Shown here: in pieces, positions 1 to 5,835 of the stretch
How the letters are laid out: every line of letters begins with the position of its first letter
How positions within the stretch are numbered: position 1 is the first letter of the stretch
Assembly (NCBI GenBank): GCA_030431085.1
Contig: JAUIJW010000087.1
Location: 1 to 8,888 of the forward strand
Source of the DNA: Bacteroidia bacterium
GTDB lineage: Bacteria > Bacteroidota > Bacteroidia > Flavobacteriales > Flavobacteriaceae
Direction: 5' to 3'
Length of the DNA: 8,888 nucleotides
Position numbers and translations under genes: made by a program
Notes under the pieces: generated by a model
What the model was told of the DNA's origin: nothing
Database searches by the model: none
What the model saw: the letters and a program-made list of their open reading frames with translations, nothing else

Positions 1-377
1 ACTTTATGTTCTAACTCACCCATATTAATTTGTTCTAACAATTTTAAACCCTTGTTCGAAATTTTGACATAAACCACCCGCCTATCCTCTTCACAGCGCA
101 TGCGCTCAATTAATTTTTTTTGACACATTTTATCCATCAATCTGGTGATATTTGGGGATTTTTGAATCATTCGTTCTCTTACCACCGTCACCTTTACAGC
201 TTCATTTGCCCCTTTTAAAATACGCAACACATTATACTGTTGTTCTGAGATTTGATATGGTTTTAAGATAGCAGAGCCCATGGTTTCTAGCCAATGTGCC
301 GTATACCTAATATTAATAATGGCTTTAACCTTTTCGCTAGAAAACTTAGAATTGATGTCTTTTGCAATATCACCCAT
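1..377 (-). CDS. MarR family transcriptional regulator (partial, C-terminus beyond left edge)
   Basis: A winged helix-turn-helix repressor of the MarR type, which normally binds palindromic operators as a dimer and releases them on binding phenolic, quinone or oxidant signals. I translated it from the minus strand. It starts at the ATG at 377-375 and runs 125 residues to the edge without a stop. The winged-helix core covers about residues 45-110. It holds the recognition-helix stretch SPNITRLMDKM (74-84) and the family wing signature EEDRRVVYVKISNKG (96-110), with the usual DRR at 98-100. Cys85 and Cys95 flank the recognition helix and wing and could be redox-sensitive, but that is inference. 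Its first 8 bases overlap the end of the upstream reductase gene (ATGGGTGA), which suggests translational coupling. Family assignment is firm. The ligand is unknown; reductase and DoxX neighbours suggest an electrophile or quinone. Confidence 0.9.
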   Translation of the reverse strand, partial: MGDIAKDINSKFSSEKVKAIINIRYTAHWLETMGSAILKPYQISEQQYNVLRILKGANEAVKVTVVRERMIQKSPNITRLMDKMCQKKLIERMRCEEDRRVVYVKISNKGLKLLEQINMGELEHK

Positions 378-909
378 CTATAATTTTATTTTGAAAATCT
401 TTAATCATACCCTCTAGAGTTTCTAATAATTCTGGATCAACCAACTGTCCATCTTTAAAATTATCTTCAAAGGAAGGAATAGATAAACTTCCTATAATTT
501 CGGCGCCGTGTCTAGGAAACCTTGATAACGCAATTTCTAGAACCGATTGACCACCTCTGGCCCCTGGTGAAGTACTTAAAAGTAATAATGGCTTGTTATA
601 AAAGAAACTCGCTTCTATTCTAGACAACCAATCAAACATATTTTTAAATACAGCCGAGTAAGCACCATTATGTTCTGCCAACGCTATGATAAAACCATCA
701 GACCTTTGAAAAACTTCATGTAATGCCAAAGCATTTTCTGGGTACCCTTTTTTCGCTTCTAAATCGACCGAAAAAAGGGGTAACTCATAATCATTTAAAT
801 CGATATTCACGACGTTAATCTCACTTAATTTGCTACCCGAAAACTCTGCCAATTGTTTACTAATAGAATTTACACTATTGCTACCACCTAAAGTTAAAAC
901 TTGTTTCAT
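370..909 (-). CDS. NAD(P)H-dependent FMN reductase / quinone reductase family protein
   Basis: A cytoplasmic flavodoxin-fold oxidoreductase of the NADPH-dependent FMN reductase family, related to the YieF/ChrR type of quinone and chromate reductases. The 179 residues are the usual length for the family. The N-terminal phosphate-binding loop for FMN is GGSNSVNS (8-15). The second FMN loop is AEHNGAYSAVFKNMFDWL (78-95), which matches the family pattern PEYNxxxxxxLKNxxDWL, though with Ala-Glu-His in place of Pro-Glu-Tyr. The third loop is STSPGARGG (112-120). Proteins of this family move electrons from NAD(P)H to FMN, quinones or azo compounds, often by two-electron transfer that avoids semiquinone radicals. 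The gene starts 3 bp after the DoxX-like gene ends and its stop overlaps the MarR start, so the three are almost certainly co-transcribed. The exact substrate cannot be told from sequence. Confidence 0.9.
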   Translation of the reverse strand: MKQVLTLGGSNSVNSISKQLAEFSGSKLSEINVVNIDLNDYELPLFSVDLEAKKGYPENALALHEVFQRSDGFIIALAEHNGAYSAVFKNMFDWLSRIEASFFYNKPLLLLSTSPGARGGQSVLEIALSRFPRHGAEIIGSLSIPSFEDNFKDGQLVDPELLETLEGMIKDFQNKIIDG

Positions 910-912
910 ATA

Positions 913-1284
913 CTATTTAATTGTTATTTGAGGGTTTAGTTTATTATTGAATATAAAAGAGGTTAATAATAAAATTGCAGCCGCCAATGCTGGCACATGT
1001 TCGCCATCATCAATCATTAAATGCGCGAAAAACGCCAAAACAAAATCAAATAATAATCCTGCATAAGCCCATTGTTTGATGACATTGTTTTTTTGCGTGA
1101 TTAATACAATTACTGCTGATATTTTTAAAATAGCTAAAGGATAAACTAAATAAGTAGGATATCCTAAATTAGCAAAAGCTTGAGTTATCTCTTCATGTTT
1201 AAAGATGTACATTGATGATGACATTAGTAGTAGAGCACTCAACAACCCTGTTGCAATCCAATAAATAATTTTATTTGTTTTCAT
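913..1284 (-). CDS. DoxX-like integral membrane protein
   Basis: A small inner-membrane protein of 123 residues with four hydrophobic segments at about 7-27, 45-63, 71-90 and 96-112, the topology and length of DoxX-like (DUF4267/DoxX_2-type) proteins. Recognisable family features are the first helix followed by a short amphipathic stretch with NLGYP (39-43), and the third helix containing LLFDFVLAFFAHL (77-89) followed by an acidic IDDGE loop (91-95). DoxX-family proteins are often found next to MarR-type regulators and flavin reductases and have been tied to quinone, thiol or oxidative stress, but their biochemical role is mostly undefined. This is the first gene of the operon, so it is the one directly behind the promoter and operator candidates at 1307-1357. 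The start at 1284 leaves about a 15-20 base leader from the predicted transcription start. No alternative upstream ATG was seen. Confidence 0.82.
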   Translation of the reverse strand: MKTNKIIYWIATGLLSALLLMSSSMYIFKHEEITQAFANLGYPTYLVYPLAILKISAVIVLITQKNNVIKQWAYAGLLFDFVLAFFAHLMIDDGEHVPALAAAILLLTSFIFNNKLNPQITIK

Positions 1285-1306
1285 ATAAACTTGTTTAATT
1301 ATGGCA

Positions 1307-1314
1307 CAAAGATA
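1307..1314 (-). promoter_or_regulatory. Predicted -7 element of the DoxX-reductase-MarR operon
   Basis: The minus strand reads TATCTTTG, an exact match to the Bacteroidota sigma-A -7 consensus TAnnTTTG. It lies 22 bases before the DoxX start codon, so transcription would begin about 15-20 bases before the ATG. No TTTG/TTG -33 box is seen at the expected distance. That place (about 1333-1337) is instead inside the first palindrome of the operator candidate. This fits a promoter that a repressor could occlude, but the assignment is by pattern only. Confidence 0.6.
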
Positions 1315-1330
1315 GTAATTTTTAATTTAT

Positions 1331-1357
1331 TTACCTAGGTATTTATTTTCTAGGTAA
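1331..1357. promoter_or_regulatory. Candidate double MarR operator (two CTAGG-centred palindromes)
   Basis: Two copies of a 12-base palindrome with consensus TTACCTAGGTAA lie side by side. The copy at 1331-1342 matches 11 of 12 bases, and the copy at 1346-1357 matches 10 of 12. Their centres are 15 bp apart. Seen another way, TTACCTAG (1331-1338) and CTAGGTAA (1350-1357) are perfect inverted arms around an 11-base spacer, and TACCTAGGTA (1332-1341) is a perfect palindrome by itself. The site covers the place where the -33 element of the minus-strand promoter should be, and it lies about 30 bp above the possible plus-strand promoter. Symmetry and place fit binding by the dimeric MarR protein encoded in the same operon. 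This is inference from position. Confidence 0.55.
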
Positions 1358-1386
1358 TTTTAATCAAATATATCACTTTCATTTTG

Positions 1387-1394
1387 TACTTTAG
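1387..1394 (+). promoter_or_regulatory. Possible -7 element for the carboxyltransferase gene (weak)
   Basis: TACTTTAG differs at one base from the Bacteroidota -7 consensus TAnnTTTG and lies 21 bases before the ATG at 1416. No convincing -33 TTG-type box was found upstream. It is listed because it is the best candidate in the 131-base divergent region for driving the plus-strand block. Confidence 0.3.
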
Positions 1395-1415
1395 CCCTTC
1401 TAATTATGCAGTTGT

Positions 1416-3044
1416 ATGGATTTAAACTTCAATCAAAACGAAGATTATAACAAATTAAAAGTTAGTGAATTAAGAAAAAAGCTTTTAAAAGTACATCAAG
1501 GTGGCGGTGCATCTCGAATTGCTAAACTTCACGACAAAGGAAAATTAACTGCAAGAGAAAGAATTGATTATCTTTTAGACAAGGACAAAGCTCCAATTGA
1601 AATTGCTGCATTTGCCGGGGAAGACATGTATGCTGAACATGGAGGTTGCCCATCCGGTGGTGTTGTAGTAAAAATAGGCCATATCAGTAATAAACAATGT
1701 ATTGTTGTTGCCAACGATGCAACGGTAAAGGCCGGTGCTTGGTTTCCTATAACAGGCAAAAAGAATTTACGTGCCCAAGAAATTGCCATGGAAAATAATT
1801 TGCCAATTATCTATTTAGTTGATAGTGCTGGTGTTTACTTACCGATGCAGGACGAAATATTTCCTGACAAAGAGCACTTTGGTAGAATTTTTAGAAATAA
1901 TGCTATCATGAGTAGTAAAGGCATTACTCAGATTGCGGCTGTAATGGGGAGCTGTGTTGCTGGCGGTGCTTATTTACCAATTATGAGCGATGAATCACTT
2001 ATTGTGGATAAAACTGGTAGTATCTTTCTGGCAGGTAGTTATTTGGTAAAAGCCGCTATTGGAGAAACCATTGATAATGAAACACTTGGCGGTGCCACTA
2101 CACATACCGAAATTTCAGGGGTTTGCGATTATAAGGCGTTAAATGACGAAGATGCACTTGATAAAATCAAACGAATTATTGCAAAAATTGGTGATACAGA
2201 AAAAGCTGGATTTAATAGAGATCAGATTAAAAGTCCAAAAGAAAATCAAAAGGATATTTATGGAATCCTCCCTAAATCAAGATCAGAGCAATATGATATG
2301 AAAGAAATCATCAAACGATTGGTTGATGATTCTGTCTTTGATGAATATAAAGCGAATTACGGCAAAACTTTAATTTGTGCCTATGCCAGAATTAATGGTT
2401 GGGCCATAGGTATTGTGGCTAACCAAAGAAAAATTGTAAAAAACGCTAAGGGCGAAATGCAATTTGGTGGTGTAATCTATTCAGATTCTGCCGATAAGGC
2501 TACACGTTTTATAGCCAATTGTAATCAAAAAAAGATCCCTTTGCTATTTTTACAAGATGTTACTGGGTTTATGGTTGGTAGTAAATCTGAGCATGGAGGT
2601 ATCATTAAAGATGGTGCGAAAATGGTTAATGCCGTTAGCAACTCTGTTGTTCCAAAATTTACTGTTGTTATTGGTAACTCTTACGGCGCAGGTAATTACG
2701 CTATGTGCGGAAAAGCTTACGACCCAAGACTTATTGCTGCCTGGCCATCGGCAGAATTAGCCGTTATGGGAGGTACTCAAGCCGCCAAAGTACTCTTACA
2801 AATTGAGACAGCCGCGTTAAAAAAACAGGGAGAGAACATCACTCCAGAAAAAGAAGAAGAAATTTTAAGCCACATCACTAATAAATACAAACAACAAACT
2901 TCTCCGTACTATGCGGCAGCAAGAATTTGGACTGATGCTATTATTGATCCACTCGAAACTAGGCATTGGATTTCAACCGGTATAGAAGCGGCCAACCATG
3001 CCCCTATTACCAAAAAATTTAATTTAGGAGTGGTTCAAGTTTAA
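1416..3044 (+). CDS. Acyl-CoA carboxylase, carboxyltransferase (beta) subunit, methylcrotonyl-CoA carboxylase-like
   Basis: The carboxyltransferase subunit of a biotin-dependent acyl-CoA carboxylase. It moves CO2 from carboxybiotin to an acyl-CoA. The 542 residues hold the usual two crotonase-fold halves, about 30-265 and 290-525. The oxyanion-hole loops are visible as GSCVAGGAY (178-186) in the first half and GNSYGAGNYAM (420-430) in the second. The pattern ANDATVKAGAWFPITGKKNLRAQEIA, starting at residue 99, and GIIKDGAKMVNAV (395-407) resemble the beta subunit of methylcrotonyl-CoA carboxylase more than that of propionyl-CoA carboxylase, which suggests leucine or branched acyl-CoA breakdown. 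Substrate identity remains inferred. The partner biotin carboxylase/biotin carrier subunit is not in this window, so it must be encoded elsewhere. The ATG at 1416 gives the start MDLNFNQNED. The following gene lies 34 bp downstream in the same direction. Confidence 0.93.
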   Translation: MDLNFNQNEDYNKLKVSELRKKLLKVHQGGGASRIAKLHDKGKLTARERIDYLLDKDKAPIEIAAFAGEDMYAEHGGCPSGGVVVKIGHISNKQCIVVANDATVKAGAWFPITGKKNLRAQEIAMENNLPIIYLVDSAGVYLPMQDEIFPDKEHFGRIFRNNAIMSSKGITQIAAVMGSCVAGGAYLPIMSDESLIVDKTGSIFLAGSYLVKAAIGETIDNETLGGATTHTEISGVCDYKALNDEDALDKIKRIIAKIGDTEKAGFNRDQIKSPKENQKDIYGILPKSRSEQYDMKEIIKRLVDDSVFDEYKANYGKTLICAYARINGWAIGIVANQRKIVKNAKGEMQFGGVIYSDSADKATRFIANCNQKKIPLLFLQDVTGFMVGSKSEHGGIIKDGAKMVNAVSNSVVPKFTVVIGNSYGAGNYAMCGKAYDPRLIAAWPSAELAVMGGTQAAKVLLQIETAALKKQGENITPEKEEEILSHITNKYKQQTSPYYAAARIWTDAIIDPLETRHWISTGIEAANHAPITKKFNLGVVQV

Positions 3045-3078
3045 CAAAGACTAATTTTATTTAAAAATATAACTAGAA

Positions 3079-3798
3079 ATGGGAAGAGCATTCGAATTTA
3101 GAAAAGCTAGAAAAATGAAGCGCTGGAGCGCCATGGCCAAAACATTTACACGTATTGGTAAAGATATTGTTATGGCCGTAAAAGAAGGAGGGTCTAATCC
3201 AGATACTAATTCAAGATTAAGAGCTGTAATTCAAAATGCTAAAGCTGCCAATATGCCAAAAGATAATATCGAAAGAGCAATTAAAAAGGCGGCAGATAAA
3301 AATACAGAAAACTATAAAGAGGTTTTGTTTGAAGGATATGCTCCACACGGTATTGCTGTACTTGTAGAAACTGCTACAGATAACAACAATAGAACAGTAG
3401 CCAACGTTCGTGCTGCTTTTAATAAATGTGATGGTACACTAGGCACCTCCGGATCGGTAGTATTTATGTTTGATCATACTTGTAATTTTAGAGTAAATGC
3501 AGAAGGGCTAAACATGGATTTGGAAGAATTCGAATTAGAATTAATAGATTTTGAAGTTGAAGAAGTCTTTGAGGATGAAGACGGTATATTAATCTATGCT
3601 CCTTTTGAACAATTTGGTGCTATTCAAAAATATTTAGAAGAAAATGATTTAGAAATTCTTTCTTCGGGATTTGAAAGAATCCCAACAACTACAAAACAAC
3701 TTTCTACAGATGAACAGGCTGATGTTGAAAAATTGCTCGAAAAATTAGAAGAAGATGATGATGTACAAAATGTATACCATTCATTAGAAATGCAATAG
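3079..3798 (+). CDS. yebC: YebC/PmpR family protein (TACO1 family)
   Basis: A 239-residue member of the YebC family, the usual length. Family members were first described as DNA-binding transcriptional regulators; later work on bacterial YebC and mitochondrial TACO1 points to a role on the ribosome, helping translation through difficult sequences such as proline runs. Visible signatures are FEGYAPHG (84-91), the stretch DNNNRTVANVR (101-111), then LGTSGSVVFMF (121-131), and the C-terminal DDDVQNVYHSLE (226-237). The N-terminus reads MGRAFEFRKARKMKRWSAMA in place of the enterobacterial MAGHSKWANIKHRK type. To my knowledge this is the normal form in flavobacteria, so the start at 3079 is well supported. 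The stop is followed 4 bp later by the tsaE start, linking this gene to another translation-support gene. Confidence 0.93.
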   Translation: MGRAFEFRKARKMKRWSAMAKTFTRIGKDIVMAVKEGGSNPDTNSRLRAVIQNAKAANMPKDNIERAIKKAADKNTENYKEVLFEGYAPHGIAVLVETATDNNNRTVANVRAAFNKCDGTLGTSGSVVFMFDHTCNFRVNAEGLNMDLEEFELELIDFEVEEVFEDEDGILIYAPFEQFGAIQKYLEENDLEILSSGFERIPTTTKQLSTDEQADVEKLLEKLEEDDDVQNVYHSLEMQ

Positions 3799-3802
3799 AC
3801 CA

Positions 3803-4213
3803 ATGAATTTTGATTACACTTTAGATCAATTACCCATTGTGGCAAAGAAAATATTATTGGGTGTTAAACAACCTAGTATTCTGCTGTTCTACGGTAAAAT
3901 GGGGGTAGGTAAAACTACACTCATTAAAGAACTTGCCGCCCAACTCGGTGTAACGGATATTGCAAGCTCACCAACATTTTCTTTAGTCAATGAATATCAA
4001 AATAGTCAAGGCGATTTATTCTATCATTTTGATTTTTATAGAATTAACAATGCAGAAGAAGCTTTAGATATAGGAATTGAAGAATATTTTGATAATAACA
4101 CATGGTGTTTCGTTGAATGGCCAGAAAAAGTAGAAAATTTATTACCTTTAGATGCTGTAGCTATTAGAATTAGCACTAATAGTAACGGATCTAGAAGTAT
4201 ACAAATCAACTAA
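3803..4213 (+). CDS. tsaE: TsaE, ATPase of tRNA threonylcarbamoyladenosine (t6A) biosynthesis
   Basis: A small cytoplasmic P-loop ATPase which, with TsaB and TsaD, completes t6A at position 37 of tRNAs that read ANN codons. The 136 residues match the family size. The Walker A motif is GKMGVGKTT (31-39), the conserved loop SSPTFSLVNEY is at 55-65, the acidic HFDFYR motif (75-80) carries the Walker-B-like Asp77, and the family signature EWPEKVE (105-111) is intact. All the key positions I can recognise are present, so the enzyme should be active. tsaB and tsaD are not in the window. The gene begins 4 bp after yebC and ends 1 bp before the alanine-dehydrogenase-like gene, which implies tight co-transcription. 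Confidence 0.95.
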   Translation: MNFDYTLDQLPIVAKKILLGVKQPSILLFYGKMGVGKTTLIKELAAQLGVTDIASSPTFSLVNEYQNSQGDLFYHFDFYRINNAEEALDIGIEEYFDNNTWCFVEWPEKVENLLPLDAVAIRISTNSNGSRSIQIN

Positions 4214-4214
4214 G

Positions 4215-5414
4215 ATGACAGATCAATTTTCGCCATTTAGTAAAGAGCAGTTAATGCCTAAACCAGAAATGCTTGAAGTCGCTAAATCTAAAGACGAACT
4301 TTATATCGGCATTCCTAAAGAGACTCATTTTGAAGAAAAAAGAATCTGTCTTACGCCTAATGCAGTAGCTGCACTTACGGCTAATGGTCATACAATTGTA
4401 GTAGAATCAGGTGCTGGTGATGGTACTAATTATACAGACCAACAATATTCTGAAGCGGGCGCAAAAATCTCTTACAATGCCAATGATGTATTTGCTTGTA
4501 ATACTATATTAAAAATTGAGCCCCCATCTCTTAAAGAAATAGAGATGATGAACCCTCAAAGCGTTTTATTTTCTGCCATGCAGATCAAAACACAAAGCAA
4601 AAAATACTTTGAAGCTTTAGCAAACAAAAGAATTACAGCCATTGCTTTTGATTATATACAAGACAGTCTTGGAGTATATCCCTTAGTAAAATCTTTAAGT
4701 GAAATTGCGGGTACTGCCTCAATTTTAATTGCTGCAGAACTCATGAACAACTGCGATGTTGGCAACGGCTTGTTATTGGGTAATATTGGTGGCGTTCCGC
4801 CAAGCAAAGTGGTTATTCTAGGGGCTGGAACCGTGGCCGAGTTTGCCGCTAAAACAGCTCAAGGCTTAGGAGCTATGGTAGAGGTTTATGATAATTCTTT
4901 AACCAAATTACGTCACTTACAACACAAACTTTCCTTTCCTATAGCTACATCGACCATTCAACCTAAAAATCTCTTAAAATCACTTATTGAATGTGATGTT
5001 GCCATTGGGGCCATTAGAGGTAAAACACGCACTCCAATTGTTGTTACAGAATCTATGGTGGAACAAATGAAAGATGGCGCTGTAATTGTAGACGTTAGTA
5101 TTGATAATGGAGGTTGCTTTGAAACATCAGAAATCACCACACATAGCGCTCCAACTTTTACAAAACATGGGGTAATTCATTACGGTGTACCAAATATTCC
5201 TTCACGTTATTCAAGGACTGCGTCTGTATCAATTAGTAATATTTTCACCCCTTACCTTCTCAATATAGGTGAAAAAGGAGGGTTAGAAAATGCTGCTAGA
5301 TTTGATAAAAGTTTACAAAAAGGAATGTATTTTTACCATGGTGTTTTGTCTAACAAAACCATAGCAGATTGGTTTGGCTTACCCTTTACAGATATTAATC
5401 TTTTAATTTTTTAG
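4215..5414 (+). CDS. Alanine dehydrogenase / NAD(P) transhydrogenase alpha family protein, atypical active site
   Basis: A 399-residue soluble dehydrogenase with the two-domain layout of alanine dehydrogenase (AlaDH), which reversibly makes pyruvate and ammonia from alanine with NAD. About 20-30 extra residues precede the core, which starts at YIGIPKE (30-36). The substrate-site arginine in KRICLTP (Arg43), the Rossmann loop GAGTVA (203-208) and the acidic Asp226 at the end of the second strand, which favours NAD over NADP, are visible. So are IDNGGCFE (296-303) and GVPNIP (324-329), typical of AlaDH. However, by hand alignment with Mycobacterium tuberculosis AlaDH the catalytic Lys75 aligns with Glu102 (KIEPP against KVKEP) and His96 aligns with Gln123 (LFSAMQ against LFTFLH). 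The last glycine of the GxGxxG loop is also Ala208. Family membership is firm; alanine oxidation is not assured. The start lies 1 bp after tsaE. Confidence 0.85.
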   Translation: MTDQFSPFSKEQLMPKPEMLEVAKSKDELYIGIPKETHFEEKRICLTPNAVAALTANGHTIVVESGAGDGTNYTDQQYSEAGAKISYNANDVFACNTILKIEPPSLKEIEMMNPQSVLFSAMQIKTQSKKYFEALANKRITAIAFDYIQDSLGVYPLVKSLSEIAGTASILIAAELMNNCDVGNGLLLGNIGGVPPSKVVILGAGTVAEFAAKTAQGLGAMVEVYDNSLTKLRHLQHKLSFPIATSTIQPKNLLKSLIECDVAIGAIRGKTRTPIVVTESMVEQMKDGAVIVDVSIDNGGCFETSEITTHSAPTFTKHGVIHYGVPNIPSRYSRTASVSISNIFTPYLLNIGEKGGLENAARFDKSLQKGMYFYHGVLSNKTIADWFGLPFTDINLLIF

Positions 5415-5420
5415 TGTTCT

Positions 5421-5798
5421 ATGCACGATATGAAAAGGCGCTTTGCCCTTTACGGATTTGGATTTTTTATTGGTATTATTTTAGTTTTTTTCTTCCTTGG
5501 CGGAAAAAGGGCATCATGCAACTGGTTACCCAACGATAGAATATTAAATATCATTCAACAAAAAAAAATTGAGTTTAGTGAAGAAGCTCAACTGATGATA
5601 ACCAAGCACCAAATAGATTCTTTAAGTGTACATCAAGTTTTACGAAAAGGGAATGTCGATTTTTCGAAAAGTGAGGTAAAAAACAATCCCTGTAGAAAAT
5701 ATATCATTAATGGTAACCAGCCGTTAGAAGCTATTGAGCTTACCGTTCAACTTTGTGATTCTATTGCCACGATTATTAAAATTAAAAACGCTCCGTAA
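5421..5798 (+). CDS. Small membrane-anchored protein, DUF4258-like
   Basis: A 125-residue protein of unknown function. A hydrophobic segment at about 8-27, preceded by the basic MHDMKRR, would anchor it in the inner membrane with the remaining ~95 residues outside or at the membrane face. The soluble part begins with GGKRASCNWLPNDR (27-40) and carries three cysteines (33, 91, 112). Its layout resembles flavobacterial proteins assigned to DUF4258; that match is from memory and moderate. A second in-frame ATG at 5430 (MKRRF) is an equally plausible start and would leave the membrane segment intact. The gene follows the AlaDH-like gene by 6 bp and is the last of the plus-strand block; its final codons form the left arm of the terminator at 5785-5812. 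A role next to the dehydrogenase cannot be deduced. Confidence 0.75.
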   Translation: MHDMKRRFALYGFGFFIGIILVFFFLGGKRASCNWLPNDRILNIIQQKKIEFSEEAQLMITKHQIDSLSVHQVLRKGNVDFSKSEVKNNPCRKYIINGNQPLEAIELTVQLCDSIATIIKIKNAP

Positions 5799-5812
5799 AT
5801 GTAGAGCGTTTT
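5785..5812. terminator. Bidirectional intrinsic terminator between converging operons
   Basis: A perfect 9-bp inverted repeat pairs AAAACGCTC (5785-5793) with GAGCGTTTT (5804-5812) around a 10-base loop. The A-rich and T-rich ends act as a T-tract on either strand. Downstream on the minus strand the sequence continues as TTTTTAATTTTAAT, a strong U-run, so it should terminate the sigma-factor operon (last stop at 5836). On the plus strand it overlaps the stop codon of the DUF4258-like gene (5796-5798), which lies in the loop. Confidence 0.8.
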
Positions 5813-5835
5813 CAATTATGGTGTAAAATCTCAGC

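Noticed and set aside
1406..1450. Fourteen-codon upstream reading frame (ATG at 1406) overlapping the carboxyltransferase start
   Set aside because: Starts only 10 bases before the real ATG in another frame, encodes no recognisable leader-peptide feature, and is what chance gives in AT-rich DNA.
1568..1789. Minus-strand open frame of 73 codons
   Set aside because: It lies wholly inside the conserved carboxyltransferase gene on the other strand and shows no domain, signal or promoter of its own.
2557..2760. Plus-strand open frame of 67 codons in another frame
   Set aside because: Contained in the second half of the carboxyltransferase gene across its oxyanion-hole motif; an out-of-frame reading only.
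3045..3078. Separate promoter or terminator between the carboxyltransferase and yebC
   Set aside because: The 34 bp are AT-rich but hold no TAnnTTTG box and no hairpin that I could find.
3624..3845. Minus-strand open frame rich in Ser and Cys
   Set aside because: The Ser-rich composition is what reverse reading of the Glu/Asp codons at the yebC 3' end gives; not a gene.
4958..5140. Minus-strand open frame of 60 codons
   Set aside because: Antisense to the conserved dehydrogenase core, with no independent coding evidence.
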